DNA from: Microbacterium thalli
GTDB lineage: Bacteria > Actinomycetota > Actinomycetes > Actinomycetales > Microbacteriaceae
Direction of reading: 5' to 3'
Length of the DNA stretch: 64,000 bases
NCBI RefSeq assembly: GCF_028737325.1
Contig: NZ_JAQZCH010000002.1
Coordinates: 682,001-746,000 of the forward strand
Shown here in pieces: positions 50,009 to 58,416 of this stretch. The first letter of the stretch is position 1, and every line of letters begins with the position of its first letter. The position numbers and the translations under genes are program-made. The notes under the pieces are model-generated. The model did not search any database. It was given only the letters and a program-made list of their open reading frames with translations, and was not told where the DNA came from.

Positions 50009-51180
50009 TGGCCGGGTCCATCAAGCCCTACGAAACCGCCGCAGGACGGCGCTACCGGGTCCGCTATCGGAAGCCCGACAAGCAGCAGACCGACAAGCGC
50101 GGCTTCAAGACGAAGCGCGACGCGGAGCTGTTCCTGGCATCCGTCACCGTCTCGAAAGCGAGCGGCCTGTACGTCGATCCGAGCAAAGGGAAGGCGACGA
50201 TCGGGGAGCTCGGTCCGACGTGGCTCGAGAAGAAGTCGGGGCTCAAGCCCTCGACCATCAAGCCGATGCAGCTCGCCTGGCGCGTGTACGTCGAGCCACG
50301 GTGGGGTCGGGTCGCCGCGGTCGATGTGAAGGCGTCCGACGTCGAGGCGTGGATCACGCAGCTCTCCGCCGGGAAGGCTCCGGCTGCGCGTCTCGGTGGC
50401 CGCTCGAACGGACGCCCCCTCTCAGCGTCGAGCGTGCTCCGCGCTGTCGGGGTGCTGGCCGGCATCCTCGACGACGCGAAGCGTGACGGCCGGATCCACA
50501 CGAACCCCGCACGCGGCACCGAGAACCTACCGAAGAAGAGCAGCGCGAAAGCACGCCGCTACCTCACCGACGCCGAGGTCATGCGCCTAGCCGCCGCGAT
50601 CGCCGACCCGATGCGGTCGACCCTGATCGTGCTGCTCGCGTACTCCGGCATCCGGTGGAGCGAAGCCGTCGGGCTGCGCGTCCGAGATCTCAACATGCTC
50701 CGCCGACGGCTGCACGTGCGCCGACCTGTCGTCGAGATCGACGGGATCTTCCACGAAGGTGAGCCGAAGAACTGGGAGCGCCGCACCGTCGCGTTCCCCG
50801 CGTTCCTCGACGTCGCGCTCTCCGCGCTCTGCGCCGGCAAAGGCCCCGACGACACGGTGTTCTCCGACGGCCCGAACTACATCCGCCAGCCCCATACATC
50901 GAAGTCGTGGTTCCTCACCGCTCTGCGCGTCGCGGGCCTTGAGCGGATGACGCCACACGATCTCCGGCACACCGCCGCATCCCTCGCCGTCTCGTCCGGC
51001 GCGAACGTGAAGGTCATCCAGCGCATGCTCGGCCACAAGTCCGCCGCGATGACACTCGACACGTACGCCGATCTCTTCGACGAGGACCTCGACGAGGTGG
51101 CGACGAAGCTCGACGCACGCGCGACGGCCGCCGCAGATGTGGGCAAAGTGTGGGCAGAACTCGGATTCCGAGCCTCCTGA
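50008..51180 (+). CDS. int: Tyrosine site-specific integrase
   Basis: 390 residues. N-terminal arm-binding domain (YRVRYRKPDKQQTDKRGFKT), core-binding SAM-like domain (~70-170) and catalytic domain with Arg216 in YSGIRWSEA, His317-x-x-Arg320 in HDLRH, His343 in GHK and nucleophile Tyr353 in LDTYADL. It lies 48 bases from attR, so it acts on the tRNA site. The last codons contain the tandem TGTGGGCA arm-like repeats. Cotranscribed with repressor and ImmA-like genes. Confidence 0.95.
   Translation: MAGSIKPYETAAGRRYRVRYRKPDKQQTDKRGFKTKRDAELFLASVTVSKASGLYVDPSKGKATIGELGPTWLEKKSGLKPSTIKPMQLAWRVYVEPRWGRVAAVDVKASDVEAWITQLSAGKAPAARLGGRSNGRPLSASSVLRAVGVLAGILDDAKRDGRIHTNPARGTENLPKKSSAKARRYLTDAEVMRLAAAIADPMRSTLIVLLAYSGIRWSEAVGLRVRDLNMLRRRLHVRRPVVEIDGIFHEGEPKNWERRTVAFPAFLDVALSALCAGKGPDDTVFSDGPNYIRQPHTSKSWFLTALRVAGLERMTPHDLRHTAASLAVSSGANVKVIQRMLGHKSAAMTLDTYADLFDEDLDEVATKLDARATAAADVGKVWAELGFRAS
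51138..51156 (+). promoter_or_regulatory. Candidate integrase arm-type sites, right arm (tandem TGTGGGCA)
   Basis: TGTGGGCA at 51138-51145 and again at 51149-51156, 11 bp apart, inside the 3' end of int. The matching pair at 1764-1782 has the same spacing on the other side of the core. Read as integrase arm sites (inference). Confidence 0.5.
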
Positions 51181-51186
51181 GGGCAC

Positions 51187-51229
51187 AAAAAAAGCCCCCG
51201 GATCAGGGGGGAACCTGATCCGAGGGCTT
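51187..51229 (-). terminator. Terminator of the CAU tRNA gene, supplied by the phage
   Basis: Left arm AAGCCCCCGGATCAGG (51192-51207) pairs with CCTGATCCGAGGGCTT (51214-51229) with one mismatch; on the - strand a run of seven T follows. It ends the tRNA transcript and lies between int and attR. Confidence 0.8.
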
Positions 51230-51251
51230 GTAGGGCGGGTGGGACTTGAAC
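51229..51251 (-). other. attR core within the tRNA 3' end
   Basis: Identical to attL over 23 bases. Here it is part of an intact tRNA: the phage brought a copy of the tRNA 3' end, so integration does not break the gene. Confidence 0.92.
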
Positions 51252-51304
51252 CCACGATCGTCGGGTTATGAGCCCGCTGCCTTGACCAGCTTGGCCACCG
51301 CCCC
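51231..51304 (-). tRNA. tRNA with CAU anticodon (elongator Met or Ile2)
   Basis: 74 bases fold as a cloverleaf: acceptor GGGGCGG/CCGCCCT with a G-U first pair, D stem GCC/GGC, anticodon loop CTCATAA, T arm GTGGG-TTCAAGT-CCCAC, discriminator A, no encoded CCA. The outer anticodon-stem pair is G-A. The CAU anticodon serves Met or, if lysidine-modified, Ile; sequence alone does not decide. Integration site of the prophage. Confidence 0.9.
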
Positions 51305-51349
51305 CTGGGGGTTCGAGCCTATCGCGTGACGCCAGGACGCGCGGGGACG

Positions 51350-52339
51350 TCAGTCGTCCGCGGCCCGCCCCTTGCTGCCGCGTGGAATCGGCAGCTGCTG
51401 GCTGTCGAGGACGACCTGCGGATGGTTTCGCGCCAGCGAGGTGACGCCGTAGACCGCGACGGCACCCGCGATGATGAAGCCGACGAACGCGGGCCACGGT
51501 GCGGTGGCGGCCTCGCGCAGGATCGCGATGCCGATGATGACGGCGACGATCGGGTCGATCACGGTCAGGCCGGCGATGACGAGGTCAGGCGGACCCACGG
51601 AGTATGCGGTCTGCACGAAGTAGGCGCCGACTGCCGTGGCGGTGATGAGCCCGACGAGGCAGAGCAGGGTCAGCCACTCGAAGTCGCCGTTCTGGATCCG
51701 CGAGATGACGACCTTCGCGAGCGTCGCGACGAAGCCGTAGATGATGCCCGACGCCGCGATGTAGAACAGCGGCTTGGCGCCCTTGCGGACAAGCATCCAC
51801 ACGGCGCCCGAGATGAGGAGCACACCGGCGAGCAGCGCGAGGATCGTGATCAGCTGCGTCTGGTCGATCGGCTCCTCGGTCGCCACCAGGGCTGCCACCG
51901 TCACGAACGCCAGGATGCCGCCGACGCACAGGATGATGGACCGTACCGAGCGCCGCGTCGGCTTCACGCCCGTGATGCGCGCGTTCAGCAGAGTCGTGAT
52001 GACGAGCGAGATCGCGCCGAGCGGCTGCACGAGGATCAGCGGCGCGAACGTGAGCGCGGCGAGCTGGCACACGATCGCGAGTCCGAGCATGACCGTGCCG
52101 ACCACCCACGAGGGTCGCTTCAGCAGGCTGAACAGCTGTGCGCCGCTCAGTCCGGCGCTGCCGGACGAGTTCGTGAGTCGCTCCACCTTCTGCACCCCGC
52201 GGTGCTGGTACAGCGCTCCGAACGACATGAAGACGGCGCCGAGGAGGGCGAGAGGGATGCCGATGAGGATTCTGGGTTCGCGGAAGACGCCGATCAGCTG
52301 ATCGGTGACGTCATCGAGGGACGCGACAAACGGAATCAC
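51350..52339 (-). CDS. DMT-superfamily membrane protein (EamA/NIPA-like)
   Basis: 329 residues with about nine to ten membrane helices in two homologous halves, as in EamA/NIPA transporters (LLGAVFMSFGALYQHRGVQK, ILVQPLGAISLVITTLLN, GLTVIDPIVAVIIGIAIL). Substrate unknown; NIPA relatives carry Mg2+. The GTG start is 6 bases after TAGGGT (leaderless). Divergent from def. Confidence 0.82.
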   Translation of the reverse strand: MIPFVASLDDVTDQLIGVFREPRILIGIPLALLGAVFMSFGALYQHRGVQKVERLTNSSGSAGLSGAQLFSLLKRPSWVVGTVMLGLAIVCQLAALTFAPLILVQPLGAISLVITTLLNARITGVKPTRRSVRSIILCVGGILAFVTVAALVATEEPIDQTQLITILALLAGVLLISGAVWMLVRKGAKPLFYIAASGIIYGFVATLAKVVISRIQNGDFEWLTLLCLVGLITATAVGAYFVQTAYSVGPPDLVIAGLTVIDPIVAVIIGIAILREAATAPWPAFVGFIIAGAVAVYGVTSLARNHPQVVLDSQQLPIPRGSKGRAADD

Positions 52340-52382
52340 CTCTTGACCCTAACGTCGAAGACCGCTCGATTAGGCTCGAAAC

Positions 52383-52949
52383 GTGCCCGTTCTTCCGATT
52401 CGCATCATGGGCGATCCCGTCCTCCACGCCCCCGCCGCTCCCGTCTCCGAGATCACCGACGACATCCGTCAGCTCGTCGCCGACATGTACGAGACGATGG
52501 ATGCCGCTCCGGGGGTGGGTCTCGCGGCCCCCCAGGTGGGCGTGGGGCTGCGGATCTACGTCTACACCTACCAGGATGACGACGGCAATCCTTGGCGCGG
52601 CGAGATCATCAACCCCGAGCTCTGGATCCGTCCGCTCGAGCCCGGCGCGCCCGACCCGGATGAGGAGTCGGAGGGGTGCCTGTCGTTCCCGGGTGAACGG
52701 TTCCCGCTGCGTCGGTCCGACGAGGCGCTCGTCACCGGCATCGACCTCGCGGGCTCGCCCGTCGAGCTGCGCGTCGACGGCTGGCGCGCTCGCATCATGC
52801 AGCACGAGTTCGACCACCTCGATGGCGTGCTCTACATCGATCGTCTCGACGACTCCGATTGGAAAACCACGCAGAAGATCGCGCGCAAGCGCGGCTGGGG
52901 GCGCCCCGGCAACGCGTGGTTGCCCGGCGTCGACGATCTGGACGCCTGA
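52383..52949 (+). CDS. def: Peptide deformylase
   Basis: 188 residues with all three motifs: GVGLAAPQVG, EGCLSFPG (metal Cys) and QHEFDHLDG (HExxH-type). It removes the formyl group from new proteins. Start GTG at 52383 is 6 bases after TAGGCT (52371-52376), so leaderless. Confidence 0.96.
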   Translation: MPVLPIRIMGDPVLHAPAAPVSEITDDIRQLVADMYETMDAAPGVGLAAPQVGVGLRIYVYTYQDDDGNPWRGEIINPELWIRPLEPGAPDPDEESEGCLSFPGERFPLRRSDEALVTGIDLAGSPVELRVDGWRARIMQHEFDHLDGVLYIDRLDDSDWKTTQKIARKRGWGRPGNAWLPGVDDLDA

Positions 52950-52953
52950 GCGC

Positions 52954-53880
52954 ATGAGCGCCACGCGCACGCTGCAGGACTACGACCTCGACGCGCTGCG
53001 CGAGCGCGTGCTGCCCGAGAGCGCGGGGACCCGCGCCGACAGCATCCCCCAATTGGCCGAGGCCGACCCCGATCTCTTCGGCATCGCTCTCGCACTACCG
53101 GACGGCACGGTGAGGTCGAGCGGCGATGCCCGGGCGCCGTTCAGCATCCAATCGGCCGTCAAGCCGTTCCTGTTCGCCCTCGCCCTCGCCGACACCGACG
53201 GCGGCGCGCTCGATCGGGTGGGCATCGAGCCGACCGGCGAGGCGTTCGACGCGATCAAGCTCGAGAGCGACACGGGGCGTCCGCCGAACCCGATGGTCAA
53301 CGCCGGAGCTATCCTGACCTGCGCGCTGGTCGACGGCGACGACCCGGAGGCCCGGGCCGAGCGCATCCGCGACGGCCTGTCGCGATTCGCCGGACGCACG
53401 CTGACCGTCGACGATGACGTTGCGCACAGCGAGCATCTGCTGGGTGACCGCAACCACGCGCTGGCGCACCTCATGCGCGCCGAAGGGACCCTGGACGATT
53501 CGGCGGATGACGCCGTCGCGGTCTACGCACGGGCGTGCGCCGTCACCGTCGACGTCGAGACCATGGCCGTCATGGGCGCGACGCTGGCGTTCGGCGGCGT
53601 GAACCCGATCACGGGCGAACGTGTGGTGTCACCCGAGATCGCCCGCGACGTCGTCGCGGTCATGGCGACCTGCGGCGTCTACGACGGCTCCGGCCGGTGG
53701 ATGCGGGCTGTCGGCGTTCCGGCGAAGTCGAGCGTCTCGGGAGCCATCGTGCTGTCGGCCCCCGGCACGGTGGGTGCCGCGGTCGTGAGTCCGCCGCTCG
53801 ACGAGCAGGGCACGAGCGTGCGCGGACGGATCACCGCCGAGACCCTGAGCGCCGACCTCGGACTCCACGTCTTCGGCTGA
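52954..53880 (+). CDS. glsA: Glutaminase (GlsA family)
   Basis: 308 residues. The serine-dependent beta-lactamase-like fold shows FSIQSAVKPF (Ser67, Lys70), NPMVNAGAI, NHALAHLMR and YARACAVTV, all typical of GlsA. It hydrolyses glutamine to glutamate and ammonia. It starts 4 bases after the def stop, so the two are cotranscribed. Confidence 0.93.
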   Translation: MSATRTLQDYDLDALRERVLPESAGTRADSIPQLAEADPDLFGIALALPDGTVRSSGDARAPFSIQSAVKPFLFALALADTDGGALDRVGIEPTGEAFDAIKLESDTGRPPNPMVNAGAILTCALVDGDDPEARAERIRDGLSRFAGRTLTVDDDVAHSEHLLGDRNHALAHLMRAEGTLDDSADDAVAVYARACAVTVDVETMAVMGATLAFGGVNPITGERVVSPEIARDVVAVMATCGVYDGSGRWMRAVGVPAKSSVSGAIVLSAPGTVGAAVVSPPLDEQGTSVRGRITAETLSADLGLHVFG

Positions 53881-53930
53881 GCCGACGGCTTTCGGCCCCG
53901 CCCGCGAGGCGGGATGTCGGAGGTCAGTGA

Positions 53931-53958
53931 CATCATTCGAACATGTCTTCGAATGATG
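53931..53958. promoter_or_regulatory. Inverted repeat enclosing the start codon of the DUF222-HNH gene
   Basis: CATCATTCGAA (53931-53941) and TTCGAATGATG (53948-53958) are a perfect 11-bp inverted repeat; the 6-base loop CATGTC contains the ATG at 53943. The ribosome-binding site GGAGG (53919-53923) is 19 bases from the ATG, too far unless the hairpin folds. It may be an RNA switch or a DNA operator. Confidence 0.6.
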
Positions 53959-55388
53959 GAGTTGGTAGCGGGGTCGGGAGCGACGCTGACGTCGCCGCGC
54001 TCGCGGAACTCGTCGCCGACGCCGAGCGGGTGACGGATGCCGCGCGCGCCGCGCAGATCCACGAGGTGCGCGTGCTCGCCGCGGCGGGGCGGCTGGCGGA
54101 GCAGCAGGCGGCGAGGGATGACGAGCGGATCACGGCCCGCGAGATGGCGCTGCGGAGCATCGCGGCCGAGCTCGCGGGGGTGTTCGTCACGACGGACCGG
54201 ACGCTGCAACGACGCATAGACGAAGCGCGAGACCTCGTCGAGAACTACCCGGTGACGATGGAGGCGTGGGAAGCGGGACGCATCACGCGGGGGCACGTGC
54301 GAGTCATCCAGGACACCGGATGCGTCGTGCCCGCCGAGGTGCGAGGCGAGTTCGAGCGGGTCGCGATCGAACGGTGTGAGGGTGAGGCGCCGAACCGGGT
54401 GCGAGATGCGCTGGTGCATCTCGCGGAGAGACTGCATCCGCGCTCGTTCAGCGAACGGCACGAAGCGGCCGCGGCGGGGCGGTGCGTGCGCGTGCAGGCG
54501 GGGGCGGACGGGATGTCGGACCTGATCGCGACACTCCCGACCGCAATCGCCGAAGGCGTGGTCGACCGGCTCACGCCGCAGGCACGCGAGATCATCGACG
54601 CCCGCCCGCAGGCCGACGCGGCCGGAGCGGACGCGGGCGACGCGGGCGACGCGGGCGAAGCGGGCGAAGCGGGCGAAGCGGGCGCGGGCGGCGCGGCCGA
54701 CGCAGACGCAGACGCGCCGCACGGCTCGTCGTTCTCGGGCGACACCCGCACGATCGACCAGATCCGCGCCGACGTGTTCGCCGACCTCCTCCTCGCCGGG
54801 GCACCCGCGCTCGACCCCACCGCTGACGGGGACGGCAACGGTGCGCTCGGGGCGATCCGCGCGAAGGTACAGGTCGTCGTCTCGGCACTCACTTTCACCG
54901 GCCAGGACGACGGGCCCGCCGACCTCGTCGGACGCTCCCCCATCGACGCAGCCACCGCCCGGCAACTCGCCGGCGACAACACCGCCTGGGACCGACTCCT
55001 CACCCACCCCGTCACCGGAACCGTCCTGGAATGCGACACCTACCAACCCACCGCCGCCATGCGGCGACTGCTCCGGGCGAGGGACCGGCACTGCCGATTC
55101 CCCGGATGCCGGCAACCCGCCATCAGATGCGAAATAGACCACACCCACGCGGCATCCGACGGCGGACCCACCCACGTGTGCAACCTCGCCCACCTCTGCA
55201 AGAGACATCACGACGTCAAACACCACACCCGCTGGCGCGTCCGACAGCTGGCAGGAGGACTGCTCGTGTGGACCTCCCCCACGGGGCGGGTCTACCGCGA
55301 AGACGCACCACCAGCGCTAGTCGCATTCGCTCCCGCGGCCGACGGTGCGCTTCCCGGCCCACCGCCACCGCCACCGCCACCGTTCTGA
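53943..55388 (+). CDS. DUF222 / HNH endonuclease-domain protein
   Basis: 481 residues. The N-terminal DUF222 region (VRVLAAAGRLAEQQA, RITREMALRSIAAEL-like helices) is followed by a low-complexity AGD/AGE repeat (about 225-260) and a C-terminal HNH: CRFPGCRQPAIRCEIDHTHA and CNLAHLCKRHHDVKH. It ends with a proline run. The family is abundant in actinobacteria, often in many copies, and of unknown role. Confidence 0.88.
   Translation: MSSNDGVGSGVGSDADVAALAELVADAERVTDAARAAQIHEVRVLAAAGRLAEQQAARDDERITAREMALRSIAAELAGVFVTTDRTLQRRIDEARDLVENYPVTMEAWEAGRITRGHVRVIQDTGCVVPAEVRGEFERVAIERCEGEAPNRVRDALVHLAERLHPRSFSERHEAAAAGRCVRVQAGADGMSDLIATLPTAIAEGVVDRLTPQAREIIDARPQADAAGADAGDAGDAGEAGEAGEAGAGGAADADADAPHGSSFSGDTRTIDQIRADVFADLLLAGAPALDPTADGDGNGALGAIRAKVQVVVSALTFTGQDDGPADLVGRSPIDAATARQLAGDNTAWDRLLTHPVTGTVLECDTYQPTAAMRRLLRARDRHCRFPGCRQPAIRCEIDHTHAASDGGPTHVCNLAHLCKRHHDVKHHTRWRVRQLAGGLLVWTSPTGRVYREDAPPALVAFAPAADGALPGPPPPPPPPF
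54633..54677 (+). repeat. Tandem 9-bp repeat inside the DUF222-HNH gene
   Basis: Five copies of GCGGGCGAC or GCGGGCGAA in frame, coding for AGD/AGE units. Length is a multiple of three, so copy-number change would not break the frame. Confidence 0.8.
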
Positions 55389-55495
55389 GCGCGCATTCCC
55401 GAGCGCACCGCCCACAGCTCGCCGTCCCAGCCGGGGCCGCTCTGACGCGCCGCGTCACGCCGCGCGATACCGGCGACATCATCCGGGCAAAGGTA

Positions 55496-55522
55496 AAGGC
55501 CCGGGGTGGAAGCCCGGGCCTT
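55496..55522 (-). terminator. Terminator downstream of tRNA-Asn
   Basis: AAGGCCCGGG / CCCGGGCCTT (55496-55505, 55513-55522) with a 7-nt loop. The - strand continues TTTACCTTT. It lies 36 bases after the tRNA 3' end. Confidence 0.75.
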
Positions 55523-55557
55523 CGGTGAGAGCCGCGGTAGATAACGCGAATCTCTCG

Positions 55558-55630
55558 CTCCCCGGCTTGGACTCGAACCAAGAACCTATCGGTTAACAGC
55601 CGATTGCTCTGCCAATTGAGCTACCGAGGA
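55558..55630 (-). tRNA. tRNA-Asn (GUU anticodon)
   Basis: 73-base cloverleaf: acceptor TCCTCGG/CCGGGGA, anticodon loop CTGTTAA (GTT), T arm CTTGG-TTCGAGT-CCAAG, discriminator G, no encoded CCA. Confidence 0.96.
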
Positions 55631-55722
55631 TCAGTCACCCGCTCGCGCTGGGCAACCCCTCTATATTAGCAAAGCTCTGGGCGTGCTGACGACATCGTCC
55701 GACCGCCGGGCGGGTCGGCGGG

Positions 55723-56499
55723 TCACGAGGCCCGGGAACGTCCGTCCGGGGTCCACGCCACCTCGGACGCGCTCGGTCCATAGCCGACCGGTCTCCCCGC
55801 GTGCAGCACGAGCGCGGCGGCATCCAACTCGTCGGCCGTCTCGGCGTCGTTGGTCGCGATGACGATCGCCATGCCGGTGTCGTCCCGCCGCGACAGCAGG
55901 GCCTCGCGCGCGGCGATGCGCACCTCGATGTCGAGGTTGGCGTAGGGGTCGTCGCCGATGAAGACCTTCGGGTCGAGCACGAGAGCGCGCGCCAGGGCGA
56001 CGCGTTGCCGCATGCCCGCGCTCAATTCGTACGGGTACTGCGAGGCCGCACCGAGCGGCAGGTGCAGCTCGTCGAGCAGCGACGCGACACGTAGCGACAG
56101 GGCGCGCGGGCTGACGCGTCGGTCACGGGCCGTGATGGGCTCGGCGATCACCTCGGAGACCGTCAGACGCGCGGGCAGCGCGGCGCCGGCCGCCTGCGGC
56201 ATGTGTCCCGCGTAGTACGTGAGCATCCGGCGAGACCGTCCGCCCTTGCGTGCCGAGATCCCGGTGACTTCGGCCAGACCCCCGACGACGCCGACGTCCG
56301 CAGGCGCCGTACCGGCCAGGACCGACAGCAGCGTCGACTTGCCCGAACCGGTCGCCCCCATCACGGCGAGCGCCTCACCCGCGCGCACCGTGAAGCTGAC
56401 CCCCTCGACCACACGATCGGCGTCTCCGGTGCGTGCGATCGACAGATCGTCGCAGCGCACCGCGATCTCCGCGTCGGGTCGTCGGGACATGCGGTTCAT
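55723..56499 (-). CDS. ABC transporter ATP-binding protein
   Basis: 258 residues with Walker A GATGSGKST, signature-like ELSAGMRQRVALARAL, Walker B KVFIGDDP (Asp-Asp in place of the usual Asp-Glu) and H-loop replaced by IVIATND. The missing Glu and His suggest weak hydrolysis or a specialised role. No permease gene lies next to it in the window. An ATG at 56487 is an alternative start. Confidence 0.82.
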   Translation of the reverse strand: MNRMSRRPDAEIAVRCDDLSIARTGDADRVVEGVSFTVRAGEALAVMGATGSGKSTLLSVLAGTAPADVGVVGGLAEVTGISARKGGRSRRMLTYYAGHMPQAAGAALPARLTVSEVIAEPITARDRRVSPRALSLRVASLLDELHLPLGAASQYPYELSAGMRQRVALARALVLDPKVFIGDDPYANLDIEVRIAAREALLSRRDDTGMAIVIATNDAETADELDAAALVLHAGRPVGYGPSASEVAWTPDGRSRAS

Positions 56500-56541
56500 C
56501 CTGCCTGTTTCGGCGGACGCGCGCCACTCGCGTCACCGTCG

Positions 56542-58416
56542 CTATTCGGTCTCCATGAGGCGCCGCACACGCACATCGAGGTCACGGATGGCCATGCCTA
56601 TCGAGCGGAACTCCGCCGAGCCCGGCTCGAGGCGCTGCTGCGCGCTCCGCAGCTCCGCCTTCTCGCGTTCGAGTGCGCGCAGGCGGAGCTTGCGCAGCGA
56701 CTCCATGGCCGTGGTCTGGGCGATCCGCTCGGTGCCCGCGGGGAAGTCCGCTGTCAGCAGCTCGATGGTGAGCGTGCGGTACGGCTCCCGCGTCGCGTCG
56801 ACGGCGGCGGAGGTCCACCCGGGCTTCGTCAGGTCGGGCTGCATCGACACCGCTTGGCGGACGGCCTCGAGCGCGGGATGCGGCATGGGCAGCCCCAGTG
56901 CGATGTCCACGGCCTGCTTCTCGAGCAGATGCCCGTACTGCAGCACCCCCATGAGCGCGCGCTTCTCGAGTTCGAGCGCGGGCGGCAGCGACGCGAGGGT
57001 GACTCGAACCGACGCCGCCGACTCGCCCGCCGATGGGCCGGGGGCGGACGCTGCGGCATCCGCCCGTTGCGACGCCGCCCCGGGGGATGTCGCCGGAGCC
57101 CGGCGGGCGGCTCGTTCCACTTCGGGTTGGACCTCGGCGAGGTCGAGCCCGAGCTTGCGAGCCAGCACGCGGGTGTACCCCGGCCGGAGCGCGGCATCCC
57201 GGATGTCGGCGACGATCGGCGCCGCGGCACGCAGCGCCCCGATCTGCCCCTCCACCGTCGACAGGTCGTAGGTCGAGAGCCGCTGATCCATGACGAACTC
57301 GAACATCGGCGCCTTCGCGTCGATGAGCGCACGAACGGCGGCGTCTCCGCGGTGCAGCCGCAGGTCGCACGGATCGAGCCCTTCGGGCGCGACCGCCACG
57401 TAGGTCTGCGCCGCGAACCGCTTCTCTTCACCGAAGGCGCGCAGGGCGGCCTTCTGTCCGGCGGCATCCGGGTCGAAGGTGAAGACGACCTCGCCCGAAC
57501 TGCCCTCACTGTCACCCATGACGCGGCGCAGCACGGTGATGTGCTCCGAGCCGAACGCCGTGCCGCACGATGCGATCGCGCCGGTGACACCGGCCAGATG
57601 GCACGCCATCACGTCGGTGTAACCCTCGACGACGACAGCGCGGTGCTCGCGCGAGATCGACTTCTTCGCAAGGTCGAGGCCGTACAGCACCGACGCCTTC
57701 TTGTAGATCGGCGTCTCGGGGGTGTTGAGGTACTTCGGACCCTGATCGTCGTCGTACAACCGGCGGGCGCCGAACCCGATCGTCTGCCCGGCGACATCCC
57801 GGATCGGCCAGACGAGGCGCCCACGGAACCGGTCGTACACACCGCGCTGCCCCTTCGAGACGAGGCCGCCGGCAAGCAGCTCGTCGTCGGTGTAGCCCTG
57901 CGAACGCAGCGCATCGCGCAGCGCCGACCACCCCTGCGGGGCGTACCCGACGCCGAAGTGCGCAGCAGCCCCGGCGTCGAACCCCCGCTCGCCGAGGAAC
58001 TGCCGGGCCGCTTGCGCGTCAGGCGATGACAGCTGCGACCGGTAGAACTCCGCCGCCGCCGTGTGGGCGGCGTAGAGCCGCGAGCGGCCACTCGTCTCGG
58101 GGGCCGCCGCGCCGTCCTCGTAGTGCAGCGAGTACCCGATCCGCGCCGCGAGCCGCTCGACCGCCTCGGTGAACGACAGGTGATCCATCGCGCGCAGGAA
58201 CGAGTAGACGTCGCCCGATTCACCGCAGCCGAAGCAGTGGTAATAGCCCACCTGCGGCCGGACATGGAAGCTCGGGCTGCGTTCGTCGTGGAACGGGCAC
58301 AGGCCCTTGAGCGATCCGACGCCCGCGGACTTCAGCGCGACACGCTCGCCGACGATGTCACCGATGTTCGTGCGCGCCTTGACCTCTTCGATGTCTGTCT
58401 GCCGGATGCGCGCCAT
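56542..58416 (-). CDS. dnaG: DNA primase
   Basis: 624 residues. N-terminal zinc ribbon Cys40, His43, Cys61, Cys64 (GLCPFHDERSPSFHV, YHCFGCGESGDV), TOPRIM domain with VVEGYTDVMA and FTFDPDAAG, and a C-terminal DnaB-binding helical domain. Makes replication primers. Its ATG shares one base with the dgt stop. Confidence 0.96.
   Translation of the reverse strand: MARIRQTDIEEVKARTNIGDIVGERVALKSAGVGSLKGLCPFHDERSPSFHVRPQVGYYHCFGCGESGDVYSFLRAMDHLSFTEAVERLAARIGYSLHYEDGAAAPETSGRSRLYAAHTAAAEFYRSQLSSPDAQAARQFLGERGFDAGAAAHFGVGYAPQGWSALRDALRSQGYTDDELLAGGLVSKGQRGVYDRFRGRLVWPIRDVAGQTIGFGARRLYDDDQGPKYLNTPETPIYKKASVLYGLDLAKKSISREHRAVVVEGYTDVMACHLAGVTGAIASCGTAFGSEHITVLRRVMGDSEGSSGEVVFTFDPDAAGQKAALRAFGEEKRFAAQTYVAVAPEGLDPCDLRLHRGDAAVRALIDAKAPMFEFVMDQRLSTYDLSTVEGQIGALRAAAPIVADIRDAALRPGYTRVLARKLGLDLAEVQPEVERAARRAPATSPGAASQRADAAASAPGPSAGESAASVRVTLASLPPALELEKRALMGVLQYGHLLEKQAVDIALGLPMPHPALEAVRQAVSMQPDLTKPGWTSAAVDATREPYRTLTIELLTADFPAGTERIAQTTAMESLRKLRLRALEREKAELRSAQQRLEPGSAEFRSIGMAIRDLDVRVRRLMETE

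Larger units (their letters stand above)
1646..51251. mobile_element. Temperate siphovirus prophage, about 49.6 kb, integrated in a CAU tRNA gene
   Basis: The limits are set by an identical 23-bp direct repeat (1646-1668 and 51229-51251) equal to the 3' end of the tRNA at 51231-51304. A tyrosine integrase lies directly inside the right copy. The interior is a full set of siphovirus modules in standard order: immunity, recombination, replication, terminase, portal, capsid, tail, lysis, tail fibre. No structural gene is visibly broken, so it may be inducible (inference). The accessory block at 1.7-9.5 kb falls inside the repeats and is therefore prophage cargo. Confidence 0.93.

Noticed and set aside
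56203..58029. A 608-codon + strand frame opposite dnaG
   Set aside because: Shadow of dnaG in high-GC DNA; the - strand has the zinc and TOPRIM motifs.
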